Part shown: positions 25,375 through 35,800 of the stretch, in pieces
Position numbering within the stretch: position 1 is the first letter of the stretch
Layout: each line of letters begins with the position of its first letter
DNA from: Eubacterium ruminantium
GTDB lineage: Bacteria; Bacillota; Clostridia; Lachnospirales; Lachnospiraceae
Reading direction: 5' to 3'
Assembly (NCBI RefSeq): GCF_900167085.1
Contig: NZ_FUXA01000013.1
Coordinates: 16,114-80,113 of the forward strand
Length of the DNA stretch: 64,000 nucleotides
Made by a program: the position numbers and the translations under genes
The notes under the pieces: generated by a model
The model's input: only the letters and a program-made list of their open reading frames with translations
Told to the model about the DNA's origin: nothing
Databases searched by the model: none

Positions 25375-26712
25375 CTATATCTCAAATTCCGCAAATTCAT
25401 CTTCTGTATCATTTTCTTCATCACTCGCTTTAGCAGTCATTCCTATAATGCCTTTTCCAATGATATCCGAAACAGTTACATCCTTTTCCTGATACATAAT
25501 ATCAAGTATTTCTATATAATCTCTTATGACTTCTCTTGGAGTGATGAGCTTTTCTGCTCCTATCCTCTCAAATTCGAATTTTAAAAATCCAACCATTTCC
25601 TCATGAGACATTCTAATCTGATAATCATAAAGATCACTATGAAGAACAGATAATTTCTCTATAAGGATATACATTTCTTCATAAGATAATGGTTTAAGAC
25701 TTATTACCGGCGCAAGCATGTCTTTGTATTCACCGGAAAATCTTCCCTCGCTAAGACGGGATCTTAAAGCTTCATAACTATACACACCTCGCCTTGTATC
25801 CTGCATGCATTCAGGAGTTCCGCACATGATTATACCCATATGAGAAGCTTTACCCTGAAGACAGTCATTATACATAGCTAACATTTTCTCATAATTATTC
25901 TGTCTTGTGATTGAATTGGTAATCTTAAAAATATTCACAAGCTCATCTATCATTATGTAAAGTCCTGAATATCCTGCTTTCGTCATGAACAAAGCAAAGA
26001 GTTTCAGGTAATCATACCAGTCATCATCCGAAATGATTATATTTATACCAAGCTCCCTTTTTGCATCGGTCTTGGTCATATATTCCCCTCGAAACCACTT
26101 AATAAGTTTAAGCTTCAGTTCATCATTTCCATCAACATATGCTCTGTAATAAAAAATGATCAGCTTCGCGAAATCAAAGCCATGAACCATATCATTCAAA
26201 GAATAAATATCTTCCATGATCTTTTTCTCAGTTAGGCCCGATAATTCAGGATCATCCGGAGACAATCCTTTATCCTTTATAACATCCAGCTGAACTCCGC
26301 TTATCCACTTATCAAGTATAAGTGAAAGTGCTCCGCCTTCAGGCTTCGTCCTAGTGGACATATTCTTAAGAAGTTCCCTGTATGTTGCAAGCCCCTGGCC
26401 TCCGGTTCCTTGAAATCTTCTTTCAGGTGTAAGATCCGCATCAACTACAACAAAATTCTTATCGAGAACATAATTTCTAATAGTCTGTAAAAGAAAACTT
26501 TTCCCGCTCCCGTACTTTCCGACTATGAATCTAAAAGCCGAACCGCCTTCTGCAATTATCTCTTCATCATGGAGAAATGCTTCTATTTCCTTATCTCTTC
26601 CCACAGCAACATAAGGAAGGCCGACTCTCGGCACAACTCCGCCCTTTAATGAATTTAAAACAACCTGAGCAATTCTTCTCGGCGCTTTTCTGTTCTTCCT
26701 ATCCTCTGCCAT
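25375..26712 (-). CDS. sngB: Shango system ATPase (DUF2791/BrxD-like)
   Basis: A 445-residue P-loop protein. Walker A GKYGSGKS is at 65-72 and Walker B YIMIDE at 252-257. ARRIAQVVLNSL-type and LPYVAVGRDKEIEAFL openings are shared with BREX ATP-binding BrxD proteins (DUF2791). An in-frame TTG lies at 26721, but the ATG at 26712 is favoured because GGAAG precedes it. It starts 2 bases before the end of the sngA stop region, so sngA and sngB are coupled. No PglX, PglZ or methylase gene is near, so this is not a BREX cluster. Confidence 0.85.
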   Translation of the reverse strand: MAEDRKNRKAPRRIAQVVLNSLKGGVVPRVGLPYVAVGRDKEIEAFLHDEEIIAEGGSAFRFIVGKYGSGKSFLLQTIRNYVLDKNFVVVDADLTPERRFQGTGGQGLATYRELLKNMSTRTKPEGGALSLILDKWISGVQLDVIKDKGLSPDDPELSGLTEKKIMEDIYSLNDMVHGFDFAKLIIFYYRAYVDGNDELKLKLIKWFRGEYMTKTDAKRELGINIIISDDDWYDYLKLFALFMTKAGYSGLYIMIDELVNIFKITNSITRQNNYEKMLAMYNDCLQGKASHMGIIMCGTPECMQDTRRGVYSYEALRSRLSEGRFSGEYKDMLAPVISLKPLSYEEMYILIEKLSVLHSDLYDYQIRMSHEEMVGFLKFEFERIGAEKLITPREVIRDYIEILDIMYQEKDVTVSDIIGKGIIGMTAKASDEENDTEDEFAEFEI

Positions 26713-26713
26713 A

Positions 26714-28207
26714 TTAATCAATCTTCCTTCTTTCCAGATAATCCTCTATATCTTCCCGATAATCTTCATAAATCTCAGGGTAGTCATCATCCACAAGAAT
26801 ACTGTCCCCGAATTCGTCATAAAATTTCTCATTGATACTTTCAATCAGTACCGAAATAAAGATACCTTTTTCTTTCACCCAATTTATATCTTCACCCTTC
26901 AGTAATGAACCAAGAAACCTTACTTCATCACTTGTCAGATTGTAAATATCATCATCTGCTGTCTCTTTTTCACATTCATCTCCCGTTGTCCCTACCGATC
27001 GGTCAATATCAACACCTGCGATATTCTCTATATCACAACTTGTAGATTCTGCAGTTTCATCGACTGTAGCTTCAACATCAGTATCCACCAGAAGCTTGTC
27101 TCTTATTACCGCTGCCTTTTCTCTTATATCATCAAGTCGGGATAAATCTATCCTGACCTTTCTTTCTTCTATCTTTCTCTTATTCTCTTGATATTCCGAG
27201 AATTTACTGTAAATAAGTTTTTTCATCCACTGAGGAACATTTTTCTTTGTCTCCTCACCCTTAAGACATCCTTCCAGGCAGTAAAGAAAACCGGCAATCA
27301 GTCCGGGTGCGCCATTCTGTAGCGAATGCCTTTCGACTGTCCAATGCCCTCTCATGAATCTGAAACTTCTTTCCTCACTCAGCTTATATTCATAACCTTC
27401 GTCCTTACATTTAACCGCAACAACGGAACCTGAAAATATGTTATATGGCCAGACTTCCTTTCTTCCGAATAATTCTTCCTTAAGTGATTTCTTTCGTTTT
27501 GACGAATAATATAAATCCATTTCCTTAAAAAGAAAATGCGCTGCTTCCTCCGAATCTTTAAGCAATTCATTTTCATAAAGACCACTGTCTTTAATGTCAT
27601 CCCCGGCCAGACGAAGCAAAGTTTTCAGAAAATCACCTCTAGCCTTCTTTTCATCGTCCATCCCAAAAACTATATGCATATCCTCATCACATCTATATGA
27701 AGCTGTTTCAAGATATAAGCCTGCAGGAAGATCATTTAATACAACAAAGTCATTTATATTCTTTCTGATCTGCTCCCTGTAGGAAGGATAATCTTCCGAA
27801 AGTTTTAAAAGCTTTTTATATGTATCCTCCGGACCGGTCGTCCCTATACCATTTATCAGTTCAAATTCATATATCTCAGGATAAGTTTCCGCCTTAAGAA
27901 CTTCACCTTCTCTATATGCAGTTCTCCATCCGAAATATCCTCTGAGTTCGGAATCGCTCAAAATGTCATATGCCGGCTGATGTCTTTTAAATTTCATTTC
28001 ATATCTGAAATCATCGGAGTATTCTTCCATGATCCTCGCCATATGAACAAAAATATCCTCTCTGTCTTCACCTTCTTTATCATCATCTTTCTGAACAACA
28101 CGTATATCCTTTATCTGTTCAGGAAGCGGATAACCCGGTCTTAGAGGAATAGCCTCATCTTTATATACCTCATTAAAGATTCTTCCGCTGCTATATAAAA
28201 ATCTCAA
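26714..28207 (-). CDS. sngA: Shango system TerB-domain protein
   Basis: A 497-residue protein. The first half has the TerB-N pattern, with LRGYFGWRTAYREGEV and YEFELINGIG. The last 90 residues (LTSDEVRFLGSLLKG to YREDIEDYLERR) look like TerB-C. An acidic linker near residues 375-420 joins them. The start is TTG: ACGGAGAGATTATT precedes it and no in-frame ATG lies near. TerB-type domains are linked to stress and phage response; here it is presumed to be the signalling or sensing part. It is the first gene of the operon. Confidence 0.8.
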   Translation of the reverse strand: MRFLYSSGRIFNEVYKDEAIPLRPGYPLPEQIKDIRVVQKDDDKEGEDREDIFVHMARIMEEYSDDFRYEMKFKRHQPAYDILSDSELRGYFGWRTAYREGEVLKAETYPEIYEFELINGIGTTGPEDTYKKLLKLSEDYPSYREQIRKNINDFVVLNDLPAGLYLETASYRCDEDMHIVFGMDDEKKARGDFLKTLLRLAGDDIKDSGLYENELLKDSEEAAHFLFKEMDLYYSSKRKKSLKEELFGRKEVWPYNIFSGSVVAVKCKDEGYEYKLSEERSFRFMRGHWTVERHSLQNGAPGLIAGFLYCLEGCLKGEETKKNVPQWMKKLIYSKFSEYQENKRKIEERKVRIDLSRLDDIREKAAVIRDKLLVDTDVEATVDETAESTSCDIENIAGVDIDRSVGTTGDECEKETADDDIYNLTSDEVRFLGSLLKGEDINWVKEKGIFISVLIESINEKFYDEFGDSILVDDDYPEIYEDYREDIEDYLERRKID

Positions 28208-28328
28208 AATAATCTCTCCGTAAAATCATTTCCGGTCCCCGATACAACCGTCGCAAAATATCAGGCATAATATCAGGCAAAACACCTGACAAATATCAAG
28301 GTATAATAACCGACCGAACAAAAACTCT

Positions 28329-28342
28329 CGAACTCTTATTCG
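28329..28342 (-). promoter_or_regulatory. Second, weaker LexA-like box
   Basis: CGAATAAGAGTTCG (minus strand) matches the Gram-positive SOS box CGAACRNRYGTTCG at 12 of 14 positions. It spans the predicted transcription start of sngA, about 33 bases from the first box centre to centre. Confidence 0.5.
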
Positions 28343-28347
28343 ACACA

Positions 28348-28376
28348 ATGATAGCATATATCGAACAAACGTTCAA
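28348..28376 (-). promoter_or_regulatory. Promoter of the Shango operon
   Basis: TTGAAC and TATCAT with a 17-base spacer on the minus strand. The leader is about 135 bases and holds a GCCTGATATT direct repeat (near 28255-28280). The -35 and spacer overlap the LexA-like box at 28362-28375. Confidence 0.75.
28362..28375 (-). promoter_or_regulatory. LexA (SOS) operator candidate on the Shango promoter
   Basis: The plus strand reads CGAACAAACGTTCA, 13 of 14 positions of the consensus CGAACRNRYGTTCG with a perfect GAAC-N4-GTTC core. It overlaps the -35 and spacer, where LexA binding would block RNA polymerase. Confidence 0.7.
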
Positions 28377-28395
28377 GACCCATAATTCATATTAA

Positions 28396-28429
28396 AAGAC
28401 ACAGAACAGCATTTACCATTCTGTGTCTT
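28396..28429 (-). terminator. Terminator of the sensor-EAL gene
   Basis: An 11-bp perfect stem, AAGACACAGAA/TTCTGTGTCTT, with a 12-base loop is followed by TTAATATG on the minus strand. It separates the gene from the Shango promoter by about 20 bases. Confidence 0.8.
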
Positions 28430-28482
28430 ACTATAATCTTCTTACTTTAATTTTCTAACAATAGTCTTATTACTATACTCTT

Positions 28483-31400
28483 CTATATCTGACTTATATT
28501 TCTTTCCACCAATTTACTGTCTATATAAAATTCGCCCTTACCTTCAACAAGGATGAATTTCTCAGGTTTAGCATATGAATCAGCCATAAGGTCGGATTTA
28601 CTCTTCGAATAGCAGTCAAAATTCTTCATATAAATCTGCGTATCCTCTGTATGTCCTCCGAATATAAGAGCCCTTTCTCCGTTATTCTCGAGCCTCATCT
28701 TTCCACGTTCAAGCTTAAACTTCGTTGCACCTTCGAGAGCCCCTAAAAGTGTAGAGAACTTAGACCTTGCTGTAGCATTTACACTTACATCCGTAAGGGA
28801 AATATAACTCTTATTACCCCGTATAGTTCCGATAGCCGTGAACTTGTTAGCATTTCCATAAATACCTACCGCAGAATCAATTATTGAAACCTTGGAATTA
28901 CCATCCATGGATCCGATTCCTACACCTACGGCTTTATTTATATCTATGGACATATCGCAGGACTTGATGTCCAGATCGATATCGCTCAGAAGTGAACCTA
29001 TTCCAACTCCCTGTTCGCCGTTAAGAGTGATATGATATCCGCCTCTTTCTATATTGATCCTTCCGCCAAGACCGGAGCCGATTCCAACTCCTATACGTCC
29101 GCTGGCATTTATCTTGATAGAACCATCCTGATGGAAATTAATTGTTCCACATCTCTCATCGATACTATTTCCGATACCATAGTATTTTCCATGAGAAATA
29201 CTGATAAACATATCTCCGTCGCCTTTAAATGTCACAACAGATGACTGCGGAACAAGTATGCCTCCATTTTTAAGAGAGTTATCTCCCTTAAGGATTATTG
29301 TTACATCACAATCTTCCCCGATCTGAATGCATGGATATCCTTTGACGCTGAATAATGTCGCATTCTCTAAAGTGACGATTCCGCAATATCCATCATTTAT
29401 CATGATATTTACTTCGGTCTGATGTCCCGGTGTACCAACTATGGTCACATCCCTGTATGTAACATTTTCACCGGAAATGCTTATTCTGTTATAACCTTCT
29501 TTGCTGATACCATTTAAGCTGATCCTATTTGAACGACCTGATGCAAAGCATCTGGAATTCTTGGTCTTGCTGTTCTCCTGATTGATCTTAAGGATCTCAT
29601 CTTTAACAATAGGATTGATACTTTCAATGATTTCCGGATTAGGCTTTGCTGTATAGAATCCCTGTATAAGATCAACGCCAAGATTTATTACCGTCTCAAG
29701 TTCTCTGTAGTTTTCAACACCTTCAGCCAAAGCAAGGATATCACTCTCATGACAGAAATCAACAACCTCTCTTACGAAATACTGCTTATTCAGATCCTCT
29801 TCAATATTTGAAATGAGAGACCTGTCAACCTTAACGTATTTCGGCATATATCTAAGAAGATTACTGATATTGGAATAACCTGTACCATAATCATCAAGAG
29901 CTATGTTGATATCATTTTCTTTCATTTCATCCTTAAATGTATTGAATCTCTCCTCAGCCATCTGGGCAGATTCGGTAACTTCAACAACAACATTATCATG
30001 GATGAAACTAAGCCTCTTGATGATCTCTTTTCTTTCTTCTTTCTCAAGTTCAACACTCGGAATACTATTGATGAAAATCTTTCTATCTTTGATCTTATCA
30101 ATATTATTCTCAAGAATGGTTATTATATTTTTAAATGTATTTCTTTCAACATCCACAAGTCTTCCCAACATCTCGGAATACTTAAGGATCACAAGAGGAT
30201 TCACTTCCGCCAGTTCAGAACGCATAAGTGCTTCATATGAATAAATCTCACCTGTTTTTGCATTTACTATAGGCTGGAAATAATATTTGAAAAGATTCTG
30301 ATCAAGAAGTGTTTCAACCCTTTCCGCAAGAATCTTCTCATGCTCATTTAATTCTTCAACCGTCTTCTTTCTCTCGCGCAGACTGTCGATAACCATTCGG
30401 TCACTTGCAACTTTACTTCTGAGATTGATCAGCTCTTCATTTCTTCTGATCACCTCATATCCTCTTGAAACCGAATTGATCCACATTCTATAATTACTGT
30501 CATAAGACATCGGTTTAGAACCGAAACTGAGCACCGCATAACCATAATCATTATCTTCATTATAAACAGGTGTGAAAATATATCCTCTTGGCTCCGAATG
30601 TTCCTTATGGAGTGCGGGAAGAATATCTTTCTTACTGAATTTATTGATCAAACTGATGGAGTTTTCTTTTTCATTATCAACTTCATATTTAATAGCCTGA
30701 ATTATCTCATCACTGTATCCTTCCACAACCTCATTATCATTTAAGCACAGATAAAAGCTTTTAATATCGCCGATCTGGAAAAGATAAGAATAAACTATAT
30801 CGAGATATCCTCTCTTGGAATTCTCCTTCATGATATCTTCCTGGATGAAGTTGTGTATCGAATTAAAGTTTTCCTCAGATTCATTTGTATCCCATGAATC
30901 TCTCAAAATGAATTTGCATTCCGGTTTTTCAGCTTTGCATCCACAGCTTCCGCCAATATATAATTGTATATCCGGATTTTTTTCAGGAAATTCTTCTCCG
31001 TTCATCAAATTGAAAAGACAGTTCACAGCATATGTTCCGTAATACTCCGCCGGTATATATACCGATGTAAGCGGTGACGGGCTTGTCCATCCTTCTTTTG
31101 ATGTTCCGTAACCTGTAACGGCAATATCCTCCGGAATACGGATACCTCTTTTCTCCATAGCCTTCGCGAAACCTATCGCCATACAGTCATTTGCGCAGGC
31201 AACAGCATCAGGAAGAGCCCTTCCCGAATCAAGTATCTCTTCAGCACATACTTCACCACTGGTATACCAATAATCACCATAAAAGATCATATCATCCGTA
31301 ACCTTCAGATTATGATCGCTCATGGCATCTTTGTATGCCTCTACCCTTTTAACAGTATGCTCATGCCATTTTTTTCCGGCAATGAATAAAATATCCTTAT

Positions 31401-31794
31401 AATCATGTTCTTCGATAAGATGTGAAATAAGTTTATAGATAAGTTTGTATCCATGAGTCCAAAAGCTTTTAAAATACTTCGAATTCATGTCCACAAGAAT
31501 AACAGGTCCAGCGAACCTTTCATGAATATCTTCTTCTATAAAACCCCATAGATCAGGAGTCTGAATGCAGTCTGCCATCACAATTACCGCATCAAAAAGA
31601 TCATAGTTAATAAGAGTATAGATAGTAGCCTCCCCACGCTCTCTCTCCGGAGTATTCTGATATTTGATATACATAGAAAATATACAAACATCATAACCGG
31701 ATTCAAACGCACACTTCTCTACACCCATTAAAAAATCTCTTTGATATGCCTCATCAGACTGTGCTGTAAGGACCGCAATACGACCTTTTACCAT
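28483..31794 (-). CDS. LacI-type sensor, EAL phosphodiesterase and beta-helix fusion protein
   Basis: A 1103-residue protein. An earlier in-frame start at 31836 is possible, but GGGG upstream favours the ATG at 31794. Residues 1-285 look like a LacI/GalR periplasmic-binding fold (GRIAVLTAQSDEAYQRDFLMG to LYIGGSCGC). A linker and coiled coil lead to an EAL domain (about 500-745) with YEALMR, VVVEVTE, IALDDYGTGYS, KVDRSLI and EGVE, so it should hydrolyse cyclic di-GMP. Residues 760-1100 are repetitive GVGIGS and IGIGS strands like a right-handed beta-helix. No signal peptide or TM segment is seen, so the sensor should be cytoplasmic. The ligand is unknown. Confidence 0.85.
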   Translation of the reverse strand: MVKGRIAVLTAQSDEAYQRDFLMGVEKCAFESGYDVCIFSMYIKYQNTPERERGEATIYTLINYDLFDAVIVMADCIQTPDLWGFIEEDIHERFAGPVILVDMNSKYFKSFWTHGYKLIYKLISHLIEEHDYKDILFIAGKKWHEHTVKRVEAYKDAMSDHNLKVTDDMIFYGDYWYTSGEVCAEEILDSGRALPDAVACANDCMAIGFAKAMEKRGIRIPEDIAVTGYGTSKEGWTSPSPLTSVYIPAEYYGTYAVNCLFNLMNGEEFPEKNPDIQLYIGGSCGCKAEKPECKFILRDSWDTNESEENFNSIHNFIQEDIMKENSKRGYLDIVYSYLFQIGDIKSFYLCLNDNEVVEGYSDEIIQAIKYEVDNEKENSISLINKFSKKDILPALHKEHSEPRGYIFTPVYNEDNDYGYAVLSFGSKPMSYDSNYRMWINSVSRGYEVIRRNEELINLRSKVASDRMVIDSLRERKKTVEELNEHEKILAERVETLLDQNLFKYYFQPIVNAKTGEIYSYEALMRSELAEVNPLVILKYSEMLGRLVDVERNTFKNIITILENNIDKIKDRKIFINSIPSVELEKEERKEIIKRLSFIHDNVVVEVTESAQMAEERFNTFKDEMKENDINIALDDYGTGYSNISNLLRYMPKYVKVDRSLISNIEEDLNKQYFVREVVDFCHESDILALAEGVENYRELETVINLGVDLIQGFYTAKPNPEIIESINPIVKDEILKINQENSKTKNSRCFASGRSNRISLNGISKEGYNRISISGENVTYRDVTIVGTPGHQTEVNIMINDGYCGIVTLENATLFSVKGYPCIQIGEDCDVTIILKGDNSLKNGGILVPQSSVVTFKGDGDMFISISHGKYYGIGNSIDERCGTINFHQDGSIKINASGRIGVGIGSGLGGRINIERGGYHITLNGEQGVGIGSLLSDIDLDIKSCDMSIDINKAVGVGIGSMDGNSKVSIIDSAVGIYGNANKFTAIGTIRGNKSYISLTDVSVNATARSKFSTLLGALEGATKFKLERGKMRLENNGERALIFGGHTEDTQIYMKNFDCYSKSKSDLMADSYAKPEKFILVEGKGEFYIDSKLVERNISQI

Positions 31795-32028
31795 AAGTAT
31801 ACCCCGTGCCCCAAATAAAGGTACATTAAACAACACAATTAGCCTATCTTTATTAGCCTTTCAGTCCCTTCTCCGAACCGAAAAATCTAGAAATATTATA
31901 ACATTCAAACCATCAGATATCAACGAAATTCTACGTAATTTACCACTACAACATTTACAGCGAAATAACTTTACATCATACAAAATATAGCTTAAAATCA
32001 TCTCATAAAACATCGATGGAGAATAATA
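31795..32028. other. Divergent intergenic region between the EAL gene and psd
   Basis: AT-rich, with no ORF. Promoters for both genes should be here. TTTACA near 31956 followed by a weak CATACA could serve psd, but I cannot place it firmly. No hairpin stands out. Confidence 0.4.
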
Positions 32029-32847
32029 ATGAATACACTCAAATTTTTATATACAACACCTCTTGGAAGGTGCATACTTAAGCCACTTGCGTCAAAACCG
32101 GTATCTGTTATAACAGGTAAATTTCTTGACTCAAGATTTTCGCGTTTTCTTGTAAATGATTTTATCGCAAGACACGATATAGATACATCTGAATTCGAGA
32201 AACAGAATTTCGACAGTTTTAATGATTGTTTCTGCAGAAAACTTAAGGATGATGCCCGAACTGTAGAAAGCGATAACAATGTCATGATTGCACCTTGCGA
32301 CGGTCTTCTTACAGTTGTACCGATTAAAAACGGCACTGTCCTTCCGGTAAAGCAGAGTTACTATACTGTAAAAAGTCTTCTCAAAGATAAGAGACTGGCA
32401 GAAAGATATAAAGACGGTTATGCCCTTGTTTACAGACTTTGCACAAACCACTATCACAGATATTGCTACGTTGAGAGCGGTAGAAAAAGTCGTAACAGAT
32501 ATATCCAGGGTGTATATCATACAGTTCGTCCGATAGCACTTGAAAACCGACCTGTATTTATTGAGAACTCCAGAGAATATACTTGTATCAAGACAGAAAA
32601 TTTCGGAATCCTCACTCAGATGGAAGTCGGCGCCATGCTTGTAGGCCGTATCAATAATTTTGAAAAAGAAATCCGCACAGTAAGAAGAGGAAAAGAAAAA
32701 GGTACTTTCCTTTACGGCGGTTCTACAATAATAGTACTCGTTGAAAAAAATAAAGTCGATATTCTTAACTATATTCTTGATGCTTCAAAGTATGGCAGAG
32801 AAACACCCGTACTCTATGGTCAAAAAATAGGAGGAAAACATGTCTGA
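32029..32847 (+). CDS. psd: Phosphatidylserine decarboxylase
   Basis: A 272-residue protein of the Psd family. PCDGLLTVVP, RLCTNHYHRYCYVESG, a VYHTVRP stretch and the C-terminal YGGSTIIVLVE are recognisable. The serine of GGST is where Psd cleaves itself to create the pyruvoyl group (usual LGST). It makes phosphatidylethanolamine in the membrane. GGAGAATAATA precedes the ATG. Its end overlaps the next gene by 8 bases, so the two are translationally coupled. Coupling to a TIR protein is unexpected. Confidence 0.9.
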   Translation: MNTLKFLYTTPLGRCILKPLASKPVSVITGKFLDSRFSRFLVNDFIARHDIDTSEFEKQNFDSFNDCFCRKLKDDARTVESDNNVMIAPCDGLLTVVPIKNGTVLPVKQSYYTVKSLLKDKRLAERYKDGYALVYRLCTNHYHRYCYVESGRKSRNRYIQGVYHTVRPIALENRPVFIENSREYTCIKTENFGILTQMEVGAMLVGRINNFEKEIRTVRRGKEKGTFLYGGSTIIVLVEKNKVDILNYILDASKYGRETPVLYGQKIGGKHV

Positions 32848-35800
32848 TCACTATAATGCCTTTATCTCATATAAGCATGCCGAGGCAGACATTAAAGTTG
32901 CCGAGGCTATCGAGAAAGGCCTTGAACGTTTTCACATTCCCGGAAAGATAAGAAAGAAAACCGGTTACAAACGTATACAACGCATTTTCAGAGATAAAGA
33001 TGAACTTACTCTCACCAGTGATCTTACTTCAAATATCATCGATGCCCTTAATAATGCGGACTATTTGATAGTTATATGTTCAACAAATACAAGAAGCTCT
33101 GAATGGGTCACAAGAGAAATCCAGTATTTCCTTAGAACCCATACAAGGCAGCAGATACTTACAGTTCTTGTGGATGGCGAACCTCAGGATACCATTCCTG
33201 AAATCCTGCTTTCTGAAGAAAGAAAAATGATCGATGAAAATGGCATAGAGCGTATAGTTAATGTACCTCTCGAACCACTTTCATGCGATTATCGTATGCC
33301 TATGCATAAGGCAAAAAAGGAAGAGCTTCCACGTCTTGCATCCGTTATTATCGGATGCTCATACGATGAGCTCATGAACAGACGTCGTCAGTATAAGATA
33401 CGTCGTCTCTCTCTTATATTTTCAGCTATATCACTTGTTCTTCTTGTATTTTCATTATATATCCTGCGCAGTAAAAAGCAGATTAATGAAAATTACAGAA
33501 ACTCATTAAAGAACCAATCTAAATATTTAGCAAATGAAGCGGAACGTCTTCTCGAACACGAGCAACGTATTACCGCTCTTAAGTTATGCATTGAAGCTCT
33601 CCCGAAGAAAAAATTCGATAGACCGGTAACTCCGGAAGCCGTGCGTGCTCTTACTGATGCAACATTGTCATATCGTCCTCTTCTCGGAAGCAATATCGAA
33701 TCTGTATGGAACTATACCATGCCGAGCCGAGTTACAAATTTCTTTGTTTCCGACGATGGCGAATATTTGGTTGGAACTGATAACACAAGCAATATTATCG
33801 TTTGGGAATCAACCAATCATGAGGTAAAGCTTCACCTAAATGACAGCACAGCACTGACTCAGTCACTACTTTTTTATGATAACAACAAGTTGATTTCTTG
33901 GACCACTAATGAATTTTCATTATATGATCTGGAGACAGGCGATAAGATATGGACTTATGAATCTAAAGATTCACTGGCATCCACCAAGCCGCAGATTATG
34001 AAGAACGGAAATATAATGCTCTTCACTAACAGTTCATATATCATAATCGATCAAACAAACGGAAAAGAAATAAAATCAGGAGAATTGCCTAGAAACGATA
34101 CTGATTGCATATCAAACAATCTTATGCTCTCCCCTGATGAGTCAAAACTATCATATTACTATTTCAAATCATATGATGAAATATGCTATGGTATTTATGA
34201 TCTGAAGACTAAAAAAACCAATATTCTCGGTTCAACTCCCATGCTTCCTGCAACAACATGGAATTCGGATAATAATCTGGTTGTAGCAATACCTCTTGAT
34301 GATAGTTACAGTACATCTTATGGGGAAAAAGCATACATCAAAGATGATCATAAAAAAATAATATGTATTGATTCAAAAAGCCTTAAAACTTTGTGGGAAC
34401 AGGAATTTGTATGTTCACAGGTTGAATATGAAAATGATTTTCTTGAACTTCCTTCCAAAAATGCACTGCTATACTATTGCGGCAACGTGGCAGTAGCTTA
34501 TGATAATAAAACCGGAGAAATACTCTTCTCCAACAACGTAAACGACTCTATCGTTACAGCAATGGATAATGATGGTGATGGTAATCCTACATATATTACA
34601 AATACCGGAAAAATCTGTTTTGCAAACTTAGACTCGCATAATAACCCAACTTCAGTAACAACTCTCAAAGTATTCACCGATAATATAAACAAAGCTGAAG
34701 TCAAAAAGTATTATTATATTCAACAGGCCGAATCAAACGATATTATCGCATATGATTCCTATATTTCCGATAATGACTGGACTCCGATGGAAACAGATGT
34801 AACAGTTAATCACACATCTGTCAGATCATTCCTTAATGACAATATATTCGCAACAGTAAGTCAGGAGAATGACGCCCCTGTACTTAACATATTTAATCCG
34901 AATGACAATACTCATTTAAAAAGCATCCAGCTGTCCGGCGATTATATGTTAAATTATGAAATACTTTGCGTATATGAGAACAAACTTTATTTATCATATG
35001 TTGAAAATAACAAAATAACCCTTATCTCTGTGGATTTATCAACATTTGAAACAAACGAAACGATTGTTTCTGAAGATCCTTTTTCATTACTCAGTACAAT
35101 GGCCTATAATGAATACAGGATAATATACTTATCCAGAGAAGAACCTCCGGCGGAGCTTAAATATTCAGGATCGATATTCTACATAAATTTATATGACATA
35201 AGAAATGGCGAAACAAGTAAAGTACCTTTTAGCGAGACCACGGACCATTATCCATCAGGATTATATGGCTTTCTTAATAACAACTTTATATATAGCTGCG
35301 GAAGCGAAGACAGCGACTTTATAGTTCACATAAATAGTAAAAAAGTCACACCATTCTACCTTCCGGCCAATTGGCACGGTACAGAACATGTTGCCAATGG
35401 TTGCGGAAAAATTGCTATTTCCGATAACGAAACAATCATCATCATGGATGAAAATGCTGAAGAAATATCAACGATCAGTTGTCCAAATGTCGTACCACTT
35501 TCCATGACATTCTATAAAAATAATGATGAAATAAATCTCCTTGTAGTTTATAACGATTCATCATTATGCAGATATGATTGCAATGGTAAGTTCATCGGCA
35601 AAACCATCATAACGGTGCCATATTATACAACGGCCAATGTGGAATTCAAATTTGAAAAAATTAATGGAATTCTTTATCTCCGTGTTGATGACACGCTTTG
35701 TATTGTAGATATAAATAATTGGTTTGAGCTTGCATATATTCCATACTGTCATGGTCATCATATTCCAACTGACCATTTCATTACTTTCTCGTATGCAAAA

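Noticed and set aside
23144..28207. BREX type 2 fragment
   Set aside because: ATPase and helicase resemble BrxD and BrxHI, but a TerB-domain gene heads the operon and no pglX, pglZ or pglW is present; Shango fits better.
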